This document shows positions 14,576 through 24,015 of a stretch of 64,000 nt of DNA, in pieces. The position numbers were made by a program, and so were the translations under genes. Every line of letters begins with the position of its first letter. The first letter of the stretch is position 1. The notes under the pieces are model-generated. The model worked only from the letters and a program-made list of their open reading frames with translations, did no database searches and was not told where the DNA came from. Source of the stretch: Synergistaceae bacterium (GTDB taxonomy: Bacteria > Synergistota > Synergistia > Synergistales > Synergistaceae); NCBI GenBank assembly GCA_030523725.1, contig JAUNHV010000003.1, positions 1-64,000 of the forward strand, written 5' to 3'.

Positions 14576-15967
14576 TTGAAGATAGTAATTATAGGTGCAG
14601 GGGCTGTAGGTTTTCGCATTGCAGAAAGCCTTGTCCAAGACAAACATGATATAACATTAATAGAAAACGATCCCCATCTTGCTTCTCGTGCTGAAGAAAA
14701 TCTTGATGTCATCGTTATTCATGGAGATGGAGCCCTACCTTCTGTTTTGGCAGAGGCAGGAATCTCAGATGATAGCAAAAATTTACCAGATACGCTTATA
14801 GCTGTCACAAACAGGGATGAAGCAAATATTATATCGTGTCTTGTAGCAAAACAATTTGGTGTTAAAAATGTTTTTGCACGAGCTGTAAGCAGTGATTTTA
14901 CTGATACAGAATTTGCTGGTACAAGTTGGGCAAAAGCACTGGGGCTTGAAATGTTTGTATCTCCAGAACGAGTTGTTGCTCGTGAAATCGCCAATCTGTT
15001 AGAAATAAGAAGTGCACTTCACGTTACAGAGTTGGCAGACGGTAGGGCAATGGTTCAGTCATTTGAAATTACCGAAGAATCTCCAGTTGTAAACAAAACA
15101 ATGATTGACATACGAAGAGAAAATCCTGATGTCGTCTTGCTCGTTGTCACAGTAAAAAGAGGAGAAAATACTTTTGTCCCCACCGCAACAGAAAGGCTGT
15201 TTGTAGAAGATGAAGTGTCTGTCATGTGCCATAGACGTGATTCTATAGCCGTGGAAAAACTTTTTCAAAAGCATGATTCAAAAAAACATACACTAAAAAG
15301 AATATTTATAGTTGGTGGTGGTCGTGTCGGGACAAAGCTTGCAAAAATTATGCATCACCGTTACCCAAAGGCAGAAATAAAACTTGTTGAACGTGATGCT
15401 GAGCTTTGCAAAACGCTTTCCGCCGAATTGGAGGGAGTAACTGTCTTGTGTGGAAGTGGAAGGGACACCTCTCTCCTCGCTTCTGAAGGAATTGCAGCAG
15501 CTGACGGTTTTGTTGCAACAACTGAGGACGACGAAAAAAATCTCATTCTTGCGTCTCGTGCTCACACCATGGGGGCAACAAAAACAATCGCATTGGTGCG
15601 ATATGACGGCTTTATGGATATGACAGATGTAATTCCCATTGACGCTGTGGTTGACAAGAACCAAACTCTTGCTTCTATGATAACTCGCAGTGTTCGTTAC
15701 CCAAATTCAAAAGAAATTGTAAATCTTATTTCCGATATGGAAACGGAAACAATGGAATTAAAGGTTGCCCAAAATTCTGTCGCATGCGGCAAGACTTTCA
15801 TGGAACTTGATATGCCACATGGAACACTTGTTGGCCTTATTGTACGTGGCAGAGAACTGATGATTCCTCGTGGATCAACACAAGTCGAAGCAGGTGATAA
15901 TCTTATTCTATTTGGTTCAATGGTTACCATGCCAAAGGCAGTAGCTCTTTTTACTGGAAAGGATTAA
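14576..15967 (+). CDS. trkA: Trk potassium uptake regulatory subunit TrkA
   Basis: This 463-residue cytoplasmic protein gates the TrkH potassium channel through nucleotide binding. It has the standard doubled layout: an RCK_N Rossmann domain starting IVIIGAGAVGFRIA, an RCK_C domain, then a second pair starting near residue 240 with IFIVGGGRVGTKLA. The start codon is TTG, supported by AAGGAGAAGG five to fourteen bases upstream and by alignment of the first Rossmann strand. trkH begins nine bases after the stop, so the two form an operon. Confidence 0.95.
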   Translation: MKIVIIGAGAVGFRIAESLVQDKHDITLIENDPHLASRAEENLDVIVIHGDGALPSVLAEAGISDDSKNLPDTLIAVTNRDEANIISCLVAKQFGVKNVFARAVSSDFTDTEFAGTSWAKALGLEMFVSPERVVAREIANLLEIRSALHVTELADGRAMVQSFEITEESPVVNKTMIDIRRENPDVVLLVVTVKRGENTFVPTATERLFVEDEVSVMCHRRDSIAVEKLFQKHDSKKHTLKRIFIVGGGRVGTKLAKIMHHRYPKAEIKLVERDAELCKTLSAELEGVTVLCGSGRDTSLLASEGIAAADGFVATTEDDEKNLILASRAHTMGATKTIALVRYDGFMDMTDVIPIDAVVDKNQTLASMITRSVRYPNSKEIVNLISDMETETMELKVAQNSVACGKTFMELDMPHGTLVGLIVRGRELMIPRGSTQVEAGDNLILFGSMVTMPKAVALFTGKD

Positions 15968-15976
15968 CAAACGACA

Positions 15977-17428
15977 ATGCGTTTTTCCATAGTAGCACGA
16001 ATTTTATCTGTCATTGCGTTTACCATTGGCATTTCAATGTTTTTTGCTCTTGGTTTTGCAGTTTATGATGGCACAAGTGACATAAACATCCTGCTCGAAA
16101 CTATCTTGATTTGTCTTGCGACATCCGCTGTTTTGTATATTTGGGGAAGACGAGAGAACCTTTCTGACTGCGGACCAAGGGAAGCTGTCTGCGCGGTAGC
16201 ATTATCCTGGATTGTTGCAACCGTTCTAGGCGGACTTCCTTTCTATATTGGTGGATATGTTCCAACTTTTTTGGATGCTTGTTTTGAAACAATGAGCGGC
16301 TTTACTACAACGGGATCCTCAATTATGACAACCATTGAAGCAATGCCACGTGGTATTGCCATGTGGAGAAATGAAACAATGTTTCTTGGCGGAATGGGTA
16401 TCGTTGTCCTCGTTATTGCGATTATGCCATTTCTGGGCTTAAACACAGCACGCCTCTTCAAGGCAGAAAGCCCAGGACCAAGTTTGGAAAAGACAAGTCC
16501 TCGTGTAAAGGAAATGGCAAGCTCTCTTTGGAAAATTTATGTCGGGGTAACCATTGTTGGTATCCTGTCTCTCATGGCTCTTGGGCTTAATTTTTTTGAA
16601 GCTACGACACACGTTTTTGCGGCTGTTTCTACTGGCGGTTTTTCACCACACAATGCAAGCACTGCCTATTTTGCTTCCCCTGCCGTAGATTTTTGTTTGG
16701 CTTTTCTTATGCTTTTTTGCAGTTTGAATTTTTCTGTACATTTTTTTGCTTTGAAAAACAGAAGCTTAAAGGCTTATAAAGATTCCGAATGTAAGTTCTT
16801 TTTTGCAGTTGTGGCAGTTGCAGTGGCGATTGTCACGGTAACATTATTGCTAGACAAAACATATACAAGTGTGTTTGAGGCTTTTCATCAGGCATTTTTC
16901 CATGTTGCAAGCCTTATTTCAACGACAGGCTTTGTCAGTGCGGACTATGGGCAGTGGAGCCATGTGTGCCTTTTCACGTTCCTTATTGTAATGATGATAG
17001 GTGGCTGTGCAGGTTCAACCGCTGGCGGCATAAAGTGCATTCGCTTTCAAATTGCATTGAAGGGGACAAAAGCACAGCTTGCCAACACAATGCACCCAAA
17101 TGCAGTTTACACTGTCCGCCAAAATGGCGAACCTGTGCGTGATGATTATCTCTTAAGTATTGCTCTTTTCATAGTGCTTTACTTTGTATTTTGGGGAATA
17201 GCGATACTCTTTTCCTGTATGTGTGGGAATGATATTTTGTCCGCGATGTCTGCTGTTACGGCAACACTTTCAAATGTAGGTCCTGGCATGGGACAGGTTG
17301 GACCAATTATTAATTTTGCAAATCAATCTGCACCGGCAAAGTTTCTTTACATAGTTTGCATGATGGCTGGTAGGTTGGAACTTTACACAATGCTCGTGCT
17401 ATTTACACGAGATTTGTGGAAAAAATAA
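15977..17428 (+). CDS. trkH: Trk potassium uptake transmembrane subunit TrkH
   Basis: This 483-residue membrane protein forms the potassium-translocating pore. The four selectivity-filter repeats can be seen as SGFTTTGSS, STGGFS, STTGFVS and SNVGPG. WRNETMFLGGMGIVVL after the first repeat matches the family's conserved WRxxxxxxGGMGI block. About ten or more hydrophobic segments run the full length, and the size is typical. It is translated directly after trkA. No c-di-AMP riboswitch is evident upstream of the pair. Confidence 0.95.
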   Translation: MRFSIVARILSVIAFTIGISMFFALGFAVYDGTSDINILLETILICLATSAVLYIWGRRENLSDCGPREAVCAVALSWIVATVLGGLPFYIGGYVPTFLDACFETMSGFTTTGSSIMTTIEAMPRGIAMWRNETMFLGGMGIVVLVIAIMPFLGLNTARLFKAESPGPSLEKTSPRVKEMASSLWKIYVGVTIVGILSLMALGLNFFEATTHVFAAVSTGGFSPHNASTAYFASPAVDFCLAFLMLFCSLNFSVHFFALKNRSLKAYKDSECKFFFAVVAVAVAIVTVTLLLDKTYTSVFEAFHQAFFHVASLISTTGFVSADYGQWSHVCLFTFLIVMMIGGCAGSTAGGIKCIRFQIALKGTKAQLANTMHPNAVYTVRQNGEPVRDDYLLSIALFIVLYFVFWGIAILFSCMCGNDILSAMSAVTATLSNVGPGMGQVGPIINFANQSAPAKFLYIVCMMAGRLELYTMLVLFTRDLWKK

Positions 17429-17464
17429 AAAAGTAGTAAAAAAATATCTTCGGGGGTAATTACA

Positions 17465-18637
17465 ATGAAGAAGTATTTTGTGTTAGCTTTTGGAACGGTT
17501 ATGTTGGCCTTTATGGGGTTAATATACGCTTGGAGTGTGGTGGCTGGGCCTTTAGTTGGTGAGCTTGCAATGTCACATCAGCAGATTTCTGCTGTGTTCA
17601 CCTGTTCCATTGCTTTTTTTGCTCTTGGGACACTTTTATCTGGTTTTTTGGCACGCCACGCAAAACCATTTCTTATTTACACCTTGGCGGCAATTTGTTT
17701 GGCTCTTGGCTTTTTTGTTGCATCTTATGCCACTTCATATGTTTGGCTTTGTCTTTTCTACGGTGCATTTTGCGGTCTAGGGATTGGTCTTATCTATAAC
17801 ATCACACTTTCAACCGTTAGCAAGTGGTTTGCATCTGCTCTTGGCTTTTGCTCTGGGATGCTTCTTATGGGCTTTGGTGCAGGAGCAATGGTGCTTGCCC
17901 CATTTTATATCAAAGCCTGTGCAGGTTTAGGTTGGAGAACAACATTTGTGGTATTGGCAGTTGTGTTCGGCGTTTTTGCCTTGCTTGCAACTCGTATTAT
18001 CACAATTCCTACTGTTACGACAGGTACTGCAAATGCAAAACAAAGAGAGAGTTTTGAGAATATAAGCACAGGCGAAGTCTTGAAAAGAAAATCATTTTGG
18101 GTTGCTTTTATTTTTCTTGCCTTAACTGGTGCGTCTGCTCTTGCAATTTTTGCTCAAGCGGCACAGTTTGTTACAAAGGTTATGGCAGCAACAAGTGTGC
18201 CTCTCGTTGTTGGGTTGCTTAGCATTTCAAACGGTTCTGGCCGTATAATCCTTGGCAGTATGTATGACAGAATGGACTTGAAGCGTGCTGTGACAGTTGA
18301 CGGTTTGCTCTTTATGATTGCAATTTCTGCCATGACACTTGCTCTTAAACTGAACAACGCGATACTCCTCGTGGTTGGCATTTGCCTTTGTGGCTTTGCC
18401 TTTGGGGGTTCAACGCCGATACTTCCTGTGTGGGCTTACAAAATGTATGGGCCACAGGATTATTCCTTGAACATGAGTGTGCTTTGCACAAATCTAATTC
18501 CTGCTTCCATCATTGGTCCAACCATAAGCGGTGGGCTTTTTGGTTTGATTACAAGCCTTACAATGTGCCTTAATCTCTTGTTTGTTTTGGTTGGGCTTGC
18601 AGTTATATTGTTGCAATTTGTAAAAATTGAAAAATAG
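17465..18637 (+). CDS. OFA-type MFS transporter
   Basis: This 390-residue, about 12-helix protein matches the oxalate/formate antiporter (OFA) group of the major facilitator superfamily. The first helix contains GLIYAWSVVAGPL, characteristic of the group, and the helix 4 and 5 segments are GLGIGLIYN and KWFASALGFCSGMLLMGFGAGA. A loop near residue 190 splits the two halves. Substrate cannot be told from sequence; relatives move carboxylates. GGGGG precedes the ATG. The gene is 36 bp after trkH, which may be the same transcript. Confidence 0.85.
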   Translation: MKKYFVLAFGTVMLAFMGLIYAWSVVAGPLVGELAMSHQQISAVFTCSIAFFALGTLLSGFLARHAKPFLIYTLAAICLALGFFVASYATSYVWLCLFYGAFCGLGIGLIYNITLSTVSKWFASALGFCSGMLLMGFGAGAMVLAPFYIKACAGLGWRTTFVVLAVVFGVFALLATRIITIPTVTTGTANAKQRESFENISTGEVLKRKSFWVAFIFLALTGASALAIFAQAAQFVTKVMAATSVPLVVGLLSISNGSGRIILGSMYDRMDLKRAVTVDGLLFMIAISAMTLALKLNNAILLVVGICLCGFAFGGSTPILPVWAYKMYGPQDYSLNMSVLCTNLIPASIIGPTISGGLFGLITSLTMCLNLLFVLVGLAVILLQFVKIEK

Positions 18638-18668
18638 GAATTTGCAATCGGAATTATATAAATAAAAT

Positions 18669-18697
18669 TTGCATTTTTTCTAATTATGTTATAGAAT
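18669..18697 (+). promoter_or_regulatory. Promoter of acpP
   Basis: TTGCAT (18669-18674) and TAGAAT (18692-18697) are 17 bp apart, 34 bp before the acpP start. Confidence 0.5.
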
Positions 18698-18730
18698 GCG
18701 CGTAGAACTTGAGGTGAAGGAGAAATTCTT

Positions 18731-18982
18731 ATGAACCAAGAAGAAATTTCAGCAAAGCTTAAAGCGATTGTTATGGACAGGCTCAGCGTTGACGAGAACC
18801 AGATTAAACCTGAGGCTTCCTTTGTGGAAGACCTTAGCGCAGATTCTCTCGACATAGTTGAGCTTATCATGGGTATTGAAGAAGAGTTTGACATTGAAAT
18901 ACCAGATGAAGATGCCGAAAAGTTGACAACGGTAGGCGAAGCAGCTGAGTATATTAAGTCAAAGTTGACTTCACAAGACTAA
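18731..18982 (+). CDS. acpP: Acyl carrier protein
   Basis: This 83-residue acidic protein carries growing acyl chains on phosphopantetheine in type II fatty acid synthesis. The attachment serine is S39 in ADSLDIVEL, and the helix [18 protein letters not shown] is conserved. GAGGTGAAGGAG precedes the ATG. It has its own promoter, and a hairpin separates it from fabF, allowing higher expression of acpP than of the downstream genes. Confidence 0.96.
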   Translation: MNQEEISAKLKAIVMDRLSVDENQIKPEASFVEDLSADSLDIVELIMGIEEEFDIEIPDEDAEKLTTVGEAAEYIKSKLTSQD

Positions 18983-18985
18983 AAA

Positions 18986-19023
18986 TTTTGGCAAGCCTAC
19001 CAAATTAAGGCTTGCCATTTTTC
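18986..19023 (+). terminator. Hairpin between acpP and fabF
   Basis: TGGCAAGCCT (18989-18998) pairs with AGGCTTGCCA (19008-19017), then TTTTTC. It probably works as a partial terminator. Confidence 0.75.
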
Positions 19024-19046
19024 TTACATTGATAAAAGGAAAGAAT

Positions 19047-20291
19047 ATGAAAAAAAAAGTTGTAATTACCGGAATCGGAGTGGTGTCTCCAATTGGTATT
19101 GGAGTAGAAGCCTATTTTGAAGCCCTGAAGAACGGTAAAAATGGCGTTGAACTCATAACAGATTTTGACACGACAGGTTTCGATGTAAAATTTGCAGCTC
19201 AGGTCAAGAACTTTGCACCTGAAAACTACATGGATAGAAAAGAAGCACGTCGTACCGACCGTGTTATCCAGTTCGCATGTGCTGCTTCTGACATGGCGCT
19301 TTCCGATAGTGGAATAGACAAGAATGCAATTGACCCTGATCGTTTTGCTGTTTATCTTGCAAGTGGGATTGGAGGCATTGACACATGTGAGGCAGGGATA
19401 AAAGCTCTTACCTTAAAGGGGCCAAGCAGAGTTGGTCCTTTTACTGTTCCTATGATGATTGCCTCTATGCCTGCTGCTTATGTTGCAATTCGTCACAATG
19501 CAAAAGGTGCAAATATGGGTATTGTAACCGCCTGTGCAAGCTCTCTTCATGCTTGTGCAGAATGCTTCTATGCAATAGAGAGAGGAGATGCAGACATCGC
19601 CTTCGCTGGTGGTACAGAATCCACAATTAGCGATTTTGGTCTTTCTTCCTTTGGGAACATGAAGGCCCTTTCCACGAGAAACGACGATTGCCACACTGCT
19701 TCACGCCCCTTTGATAAAGACAGAGACGGTTTTGTTTTAGGGGAAGGTGCTTGTATATTCGTCTTTGAGGAATTGGAACATGCCAAGGCAAGGGGTGCCA
19801 AAATTTATGCCGAGGTAAAAGGCTTTGGCTTAACCTGTGATGCCTATCATATCACTGCACCTGCTCCAGATGGTGAAGGCGCTTTAAAGGCAATGAAATT
19901 AGCTTGTGAAAGGGCAGGCTGGAACCCTAGCACAGTTGACCTCATCAATGCACACGGAACCAGCACGTCATTTAATGATAGGACTGAAACCTTTGCGATT
20001 CATACTCTAATGGGTGATGCTGCAAAAAATGTTTATGTGCAGGCAACAAAATCTATGATTGGGCATTCACTCGGAGCTGCTGGCGCACTCGGAGCTGCTG
20101 CTGCAATCATGGCAATAAAAGATGGAATTGTACACCCAACAATAAATTACATAACACCTGATCCTGAATGTGACCTAAACTACATACCAAATAAATATGT
20201 AAAAGCTAATGTAAAGCGAGTACTGGTTAATGCTTTTGGCTTTGGTGGGCAAAATGCGGTCATGGCACTGGAGAAATACGGAGCAATCTAA
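19047..20291 (+). CDS. fabF: Beta-ketoacyl-ACP synthase II
   Basis: This 414-residue enzyme elongates acyl-ACP with malonyl-ACP. The catalytic Cys is in VTACASSLHAC, and the two His residues are in NAHGTSTSFND and MIGHSLGAAGALG; the Cys-His-His triad is complete. The motif around Cys differs from the common ACATG. An in-frame TTG at 19029 is rejected because AAAAGGAAAG fits the ATG at 19047 and the family start is KKKVVITGIG. The stop overlaps the rnc start by one base (TAATG), so the two genes are translationally coupled. Confidence 0.95.
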   Translation: MKKKVVITGIGVVSPIGIGVEAYFEALKNGKNGVELITDFDTTGFDVKFAAQVKNFAPENYMDRKEARRTDRVIQFACAASDMALSDSGIDKNAIDPDRFAVYLASGIGGIDTCEAGIKALTLKGPSRVGPFTVPMMIASMPAAYVAIRHNAKGANMGIVTACASSLHACAECFYAIERGDADIAFAGGTESTISDFGLSSFGNMKALSTRNDDCHTASRPFDKDRDGFVLGEGACIFVFEELEHAKARGAKIYAEVKGFGLTCDAYHITAPAPDGEGALKAMKLACERAGWNPSTVDLINAHGTSTSFNDRTETFAIHTLMGDAAKNVYVQATKSMIGHSLGAAGALGAAAAIMAIKDGIVHPTINYITPDPECDLNYIPNKYVKANVKRVLVNAFGFGGQNAVMALEKYGAI

Positions 20292-21085
20292 TGTTAGAAA
20301 AAATTATTAAGGGAATGGCAGATGTCATTCCCTTTTTGCAAAAAGAAAAAGAACCTGAGCTCTATGACAACACACAAAAAATTCCAAAAATACGAAATGC
20401 AGCATTAACCAAATTTCAAGAATCTATCGGCTATCAATTCAAGAATTTGGCTCTTTTGACTGAAGCCTTGACACACCCATCATACGCATCGTTCAAAAAC
20501 CTTCCGTCAAATCAGAGGTTAGAATTTTTGGGAGACGCAGTACTGGAGCTTTCTGTTTCTCGTTATCTTTTTGAAAAATATACCTCTTTACAAGAAGGAG
20601 AACTCACAAACAAACGCTCAAATCTTGTTCGTAACGCAACTCTCGCAACATTTGCAAGGCAAATAGGAATAGAAAACGTTTTGATGATAGGACCAGAGTT
20701 GCGCTATGTTAAACATAAAAACGAAGGCTTACCAAGCTCTGCTTTTGCCTGTGCCACAGAAGCTGTTATTGGTGCAATCTATATGGATAGCAACTTTGCC
20801 ACAGCTGAAAAAATTGTGTTGAGTATCGTACCTAAGCTTACAGAAATTGCTGATAAATCAAAGGGAAGTGATAATCCTAAGGGTGAATTACAAGAATATT
20901 TTCAGCAAACAAGGCGCTCTCAACCAAAGTATGAGCTACTTTCACAAGAGGGAGACGGAACAAATTTTACCTTTACCGTACAGGCTACAATTGATGGCAA
21001 AGTCCTTGCAAAGGGTGAAGGCAGTTCAATAAAAAAAGCAGAGACCTCAGCTGCCCAAAATGCATTGAACAAAATTAAAAAATAA
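20291..21085 (+). CDS. rnc: Ribonuclease III with altered active-site residues
   Basis: This 264-residue protein has an RNase III catalytic domain followed by a double-stranded-RNA-binding domain from about residue 197 onward, plus a roughly 35-residue N-terminal extension. The signature is NQRLEFLGDAVLELS, with E78 and D82 retained. The usual E of NERLEFLGD is Q75, and the metal-binding Asp of the ADxxEA motif is Cys154 in ACATEA, while E157 is kept. In E. coli numbering these positions are E38 and D114. It is coupled to fabF. Identity is sure; full activity is not. Confidence 0.93.
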   Translation: MLEKIIKGMADVIPFLQKEKEPELYDNTQKIPKIRNAALTKFQESIGYQFKNLALLTEALTHPSYASFKNLPSNQRLEFLGDAVLELSVSRYLFEKYTSLQEGELTNKRSNLVRNATLATFARQIGIENVLMIGPELRYVKHKNEGLPSSAFACATEAVIGAIYMDSNFATAEKIVLSIVPKLTEIADKSKGSDNPKGELQEYFQQTRRSQPKYELLSQEGDGTNFTFTVQATIDGKVLAKGEGSSIKKAETSAAQNALNKIKK

Positions 21086-21087
21086 GT

Positions 21088-21645
21088 ATGTTAAGAAAAC
21101 AAAGAGAATCCTTCGTGCTTGTTACCATCATGGTAATGACACTCATACTTTTTACATTATCAATGCTTTTCGCAGGTCACGTTGTTGATTTTTCTCTGAA
21201 AAGACATAAGGCAACAAATGCTGTTGAAAATAGATTAGTTGCTGAAATGTCACTTGATGCAATTAGCGAATGGTTTTGTGCAAGGTCTGGAGATTTTATT
21301 GCTGACGAAGATTTTTATTCATCACTACCCAAGAAAAATCCTGTGATTGCTGTTCCAGCTAACTTCTTTACTCCAATTCTTTCCTGCTATGAAGGTAGAA
21401 CAATAACTGCGAAAATAACTGACTGTCATTACGATGACACCTATGCAGAAGCAGCAAAACCAACGGCAGTACCACAGATCCCGCCTATCGTTCATCAAGA
21501 TGAGATTGAGCTTTCTTTTCACGTATACATATCTGTGGAAGATAGCAAGGCAAACACATCAAACGCCGTTAGAATGATTCGGGTAATAAAAAATACCGCA
21601 ACAAAGGAACGGAAAACCTTTATTGCGGAAACATATTTTTTGTAA
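21088..21645 (+). CDS. Putative pilus-like (PilX-type) membrane-anchored protein
   Basis: The 185-residue protein begins RKQRESFVLVTIMVM..., with one hydrophobic helix at about residues 9-31 followed by a polar extracytoplasmic region. This resembles the N-terminal anchor of type IV pilus-associated PilX-like proteins, but the canonical G-F-T-L-x-E prepilin motif is absent, so the match is tentative. A proline-rich stretch (AVPQIPPIVHQDE) lies in the middle. The gene starts two bases after rnc and is probably part of the acpP-fabF-rnc unit. No other pilus gene is in the window. Confidence 0.5.
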   Translation: MLRKQRESFVLVTIMVMTLILFTLSMLFAGHVVDFSLKRHKATNAVENRLVAEMSLDAISEWFCARSGDFIADEDFYSSLPKKNPVIAVPANFFTPILSCYEGRTITAKITDCHYDDTYAEAAKPTAVPQIPPIVHQDEIELSFHVYISVEDSKANTSNAVRMIRVIKNTATKERKTFIAETYFL

Positions 21646-21702
21646 TTTATATAACAATCATTTGGAACTTGGGCAAAATAAACACAAAAACAAAAAGAGA
21701 TA

Positions 21703-21733
21703 TAGGTGCTAGCTTTAGGGTTGGCACCTAAAT
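21703..21733 (-). terminator. Terminator of the first GT8 gene
   Basis: Minus-strand TAGGTGC...GCACCTA stem overlaps the stop codon and is followed by TATCTCTTTTTG. Confidence 0.65.
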
Positions 21734-22756
21734 TGTTGCTTTCTTTTCTTTTCTTGTAGCCAAAAACAAGTTCATACTTTTTATATAGTGCCCTTCAAAT
21801 ATATTTTGCTTCATTTGAGTCATCAATCTTGCAAGACATGCATTTGAATGAAGATGAACACAGTAGCTTTTTCCTAGACCTTGACACATTGCACTAACAA
21901 GCTCCTCTTCTCTTTTGCAAAAGGCCGTTTGGCGCAAAAAATGCCAATAAAGCTCGTCAATCAATGGTCGGGTATAAGTTTCATAGGGCTTATGACTTGC
22001 CGTGTGAAAAATTTGTCCATCAACACCATTGCTTGTATCGAATGGACGAATTCTGTTAAAATCCTCAGGTAGAATTTTCTTGTCGTTATGGAAAAGAAAA
22101 TTCAAAAAATCCTGATCTGCCATGGTTATTATTTTGCTATATTTCATAAAAAATTTTATGCTTTGTTCTGCTAGATTGTAATTGGCACGAATTTTTTCAA
22201 AATTCATTAGCAAAACACCAGCATTAAAGTAAGTTGTTGGTTCAATACCCAAAAAATTCCAAAGTTTTTCTGTGCGACTTGAGATACCGCCCTTGTTTTC
22301 CCGTAAGTTTTGCGCATGGTAATCTGGAACTACTCCAAGAGCTTTATCGTCTAAATCTTCTTGCCAGAGGTCCCTAATATCACGCGTAACTAAGATGTCA
22401 CAATCAAGGTAGATTGCACGTGAAACCGGAATTAAATCTATGGCAAAAAGACGATAGAAGGTTCCTCTTCCAAGCTTGCCAAGCAGGGCTTCATAGTCCC
22501 TTTGTGCCATTTTTTTTGCCAGTGAATCCAGCTTACCGGAAGCATCAATAAATGTAATTTCTTTGTTGTGAAGATCCGCAGTTTCTTGCAGTTTTGTACG
22601 ATTTTCATCTGTTAAGGTTTCATCGTGCAATAAGAAAACATGGACTGGTGAATTGGTGTTAATAAAGACACTAGCTAATGTTACGGCAGCATGGCGAGCA
22701 TACGTGCCCCTTGGGTCAGAAAAAGCAATTATTATGTTAACAATGTCGTCTAACAA
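21728..22756 (-). CDS. Family 8 glycosyltransferase
   Basis: This 342-residue cytoplasmic enzyme resembles GT8 transferases such as LPS galactosyl- and glucosyltransferases. The opening NIIIAFSDPRGTYARHAAVTLAS is the nucleotide-binding strand, YLDCDILV is the metal-binding DxD, and FNAGVLLMNF and ADQDFLN are family motifs. The first in-frame TTG at 22816 would add 20 residues, but GGGAGGGAC lies shortly before the TTG at 22756, so that start is favoured. A paralogue is at 26348-27391. Donor and acceptor sugars cannot be inferred. Confidence 0.88.
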   Translation of the reverse strand: MLDDIVNIIIAFSDPRGTYARHAAVTLASVFINTNSPVHVFLLHDETLTDENRTKLQETADLHNKEITFIDASGKLDSLAKKMAQRDYEALLGKLGRGTFYRLFAIDLIPVSRAIYLDCDILVTRDIRDLWQEDLDDKALGVVPDYHAQNLRENKGGISSRTEKLWNFLGIEPTTYFNAGVLLMNFEKIRANYNLAEQSIKFFMKYSKIITMADQDFLNFLFHNDKKILPEDFNRIRPFDTSNGVDGQIFHTASHKPYETYTRPLIDELYWHFLRQTAFCKREEELVSAMCQGLGKSYCVHLHSNACLARLMTQMKQNIFEGHYIKSMNLFLATRKEKKATI

Positions 22757-22893
22757 TACCCTAAGTCCCTCCCACTTAAAATTTATCGCATCTAAAGCTA
22801 GAAATGAAGAGAGCAAATTTCCAGTATTCTAGCATACAATTAATTTTTATGATAAAATAAAAACGTTGATTACACTAATGGGGTGCTGTGTTA

Positions 22894-23958
22894 ATGAAAA
22901 ATTTTTTCTTAGCTTACACAACATATCACATACTGTTGTCATATGCAATAGCTCTAGAGAAAAAACATGATGACAATATGCTAGTTATATGTGAAGATAC
23001 GAATAATGTTAAAATGTTTGTGGATACTCTACAGCAAATTTATTCAAGTGCAAATATAAAAGTCCATTACCTAACTGCAACACGTAACCGAAATAATATA
23101 GCTGCATACCTTATAAAAAAGAATAACCTTAAACGACTAAGGCAATTAATTCAATCAGATAGTGATATAGATAGTTTTTTTTACACCTGTGAATGGAAAG
23201 TTTATACAACATACGCATCCTATCTATTAAACCAACAAAAAAAAGAACCGGCATTCTTTTATATTGATGATGGTGCCGGCACATATATGCAGCAAGAAAA
23301 AAAATTAGTAACAAAAAGTTTTATTGAAAAACTTGGCGACAAAATTGCTTATGGTAGTTGGCATCGCCCCTTTGAAAGGCAAGGTTCTCTAAATCAAAAT
23401 TCAATTCTTTGTTCAATTTTTCCTGAATTTTTACCAAACTTTTACTCATCACAAAATAAATTACAAATATCAGCCACATCACTTTCTACAGAAATAGATC
23501 GAACAAAATTCAAAAAAATCTTCAGTGGCTTATTTAATGGTGCTATTCCAGATGTGTTAATTGCCCTGGATGACGCTTCCCGTTGCACGGAGTCATATTT
23601 ATCATCCATTAAGCTTGCAATAAGTAAAGCAACAAAGAATGCTAATTGTAAGATAGCTATAAAAAGGCATCCAGCAGACGCTGATAATAACAGCTTGCTA
23701 AAACGACTTCAAATGTTGGGAAACTTTGAAGATCTACCAATTTATATCCCTATCGAGTTATATTACTTATATTTTGGAGAATCATTAAAGGTTATAGTCG
23801 GAGGATTTTCTACTGCAATACTTACGGCATGCTGGCTTGTTCCTCATGCAAAGGTAATTTCCACATTTGATAGTCAATCGTTAGAATCAATTGACAATAG
23901 TAGGTTATTATTAAAAGTCTTTAAATCGCTAGACGTCGAAATTAATTGCATTGACTAA
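22894..23958 (+). CDS. Sialyltransferase-like glycosyltransferase
   Basis: This 354-residue protein is not assigned by name, but three motifs of bacterial GT-B sialyltransferases of the GT52/polysialyltransferase type are in order: DDGAG at residues 125-129, KRHPAD with HP at 259-260, and GGFSTAI at 303-309. Known members add sialic acid from CMP-sialate to LPS or capsule ends. GGGGTGCTGT precedes the ATG; a GTG at 22888 would add two residues. The gene is divergent from the first GT8 gene. No CMP-sialate synthetase is seen in the window, so the donor could be another sugar. Confidence 0.65.
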   Translation: MKNFFLAYTTYHILLSYAIALEKKHDDNMLVICEDTNNVKMFVDTLQQIYSSANIKVHYLTATRNRNNIAAYLIKKNNLKRLRQLIQSDSDIDSFFYTCEWKVYTTYASYLLNQQKKEPAFFYIDDGAGTYMQQEKKLVTKSFIEKLGDKIAYGSWHRPFERQGSLNQNSILCSIFPEFLPNFYSSQNKLQISATSLSTEIDRTKFKKIFSGLFNGAIPDVLIALDDASRCTESYLSSIKLAISKATKNANCKIAIKRHPADADNNSLLKRLQMLGNFEDLPIYIPIELYYLYFGESLKVIVGGFSTAILTACWLVPHAKVISTFDSQSLESIDNSRLLLKVFKSLDVEINCID

Positions 23959-23963
23959 ATAAC

Positions 23964-24000
23964 AAGAGCGGAGAGGTAATTTTATTCTCCGCTCTTATAT
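23964..24000. terminator. Bidirectional terminator
   Basis: AAGAGCGGAGA (23964-23974) pairs with TCTCCGCTCTT (23986-23996). It lies between two convergent genes and can serve both. Confidence 0.8.
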
Positions 24001-24015
24001 TTTATTCGCATAAAA

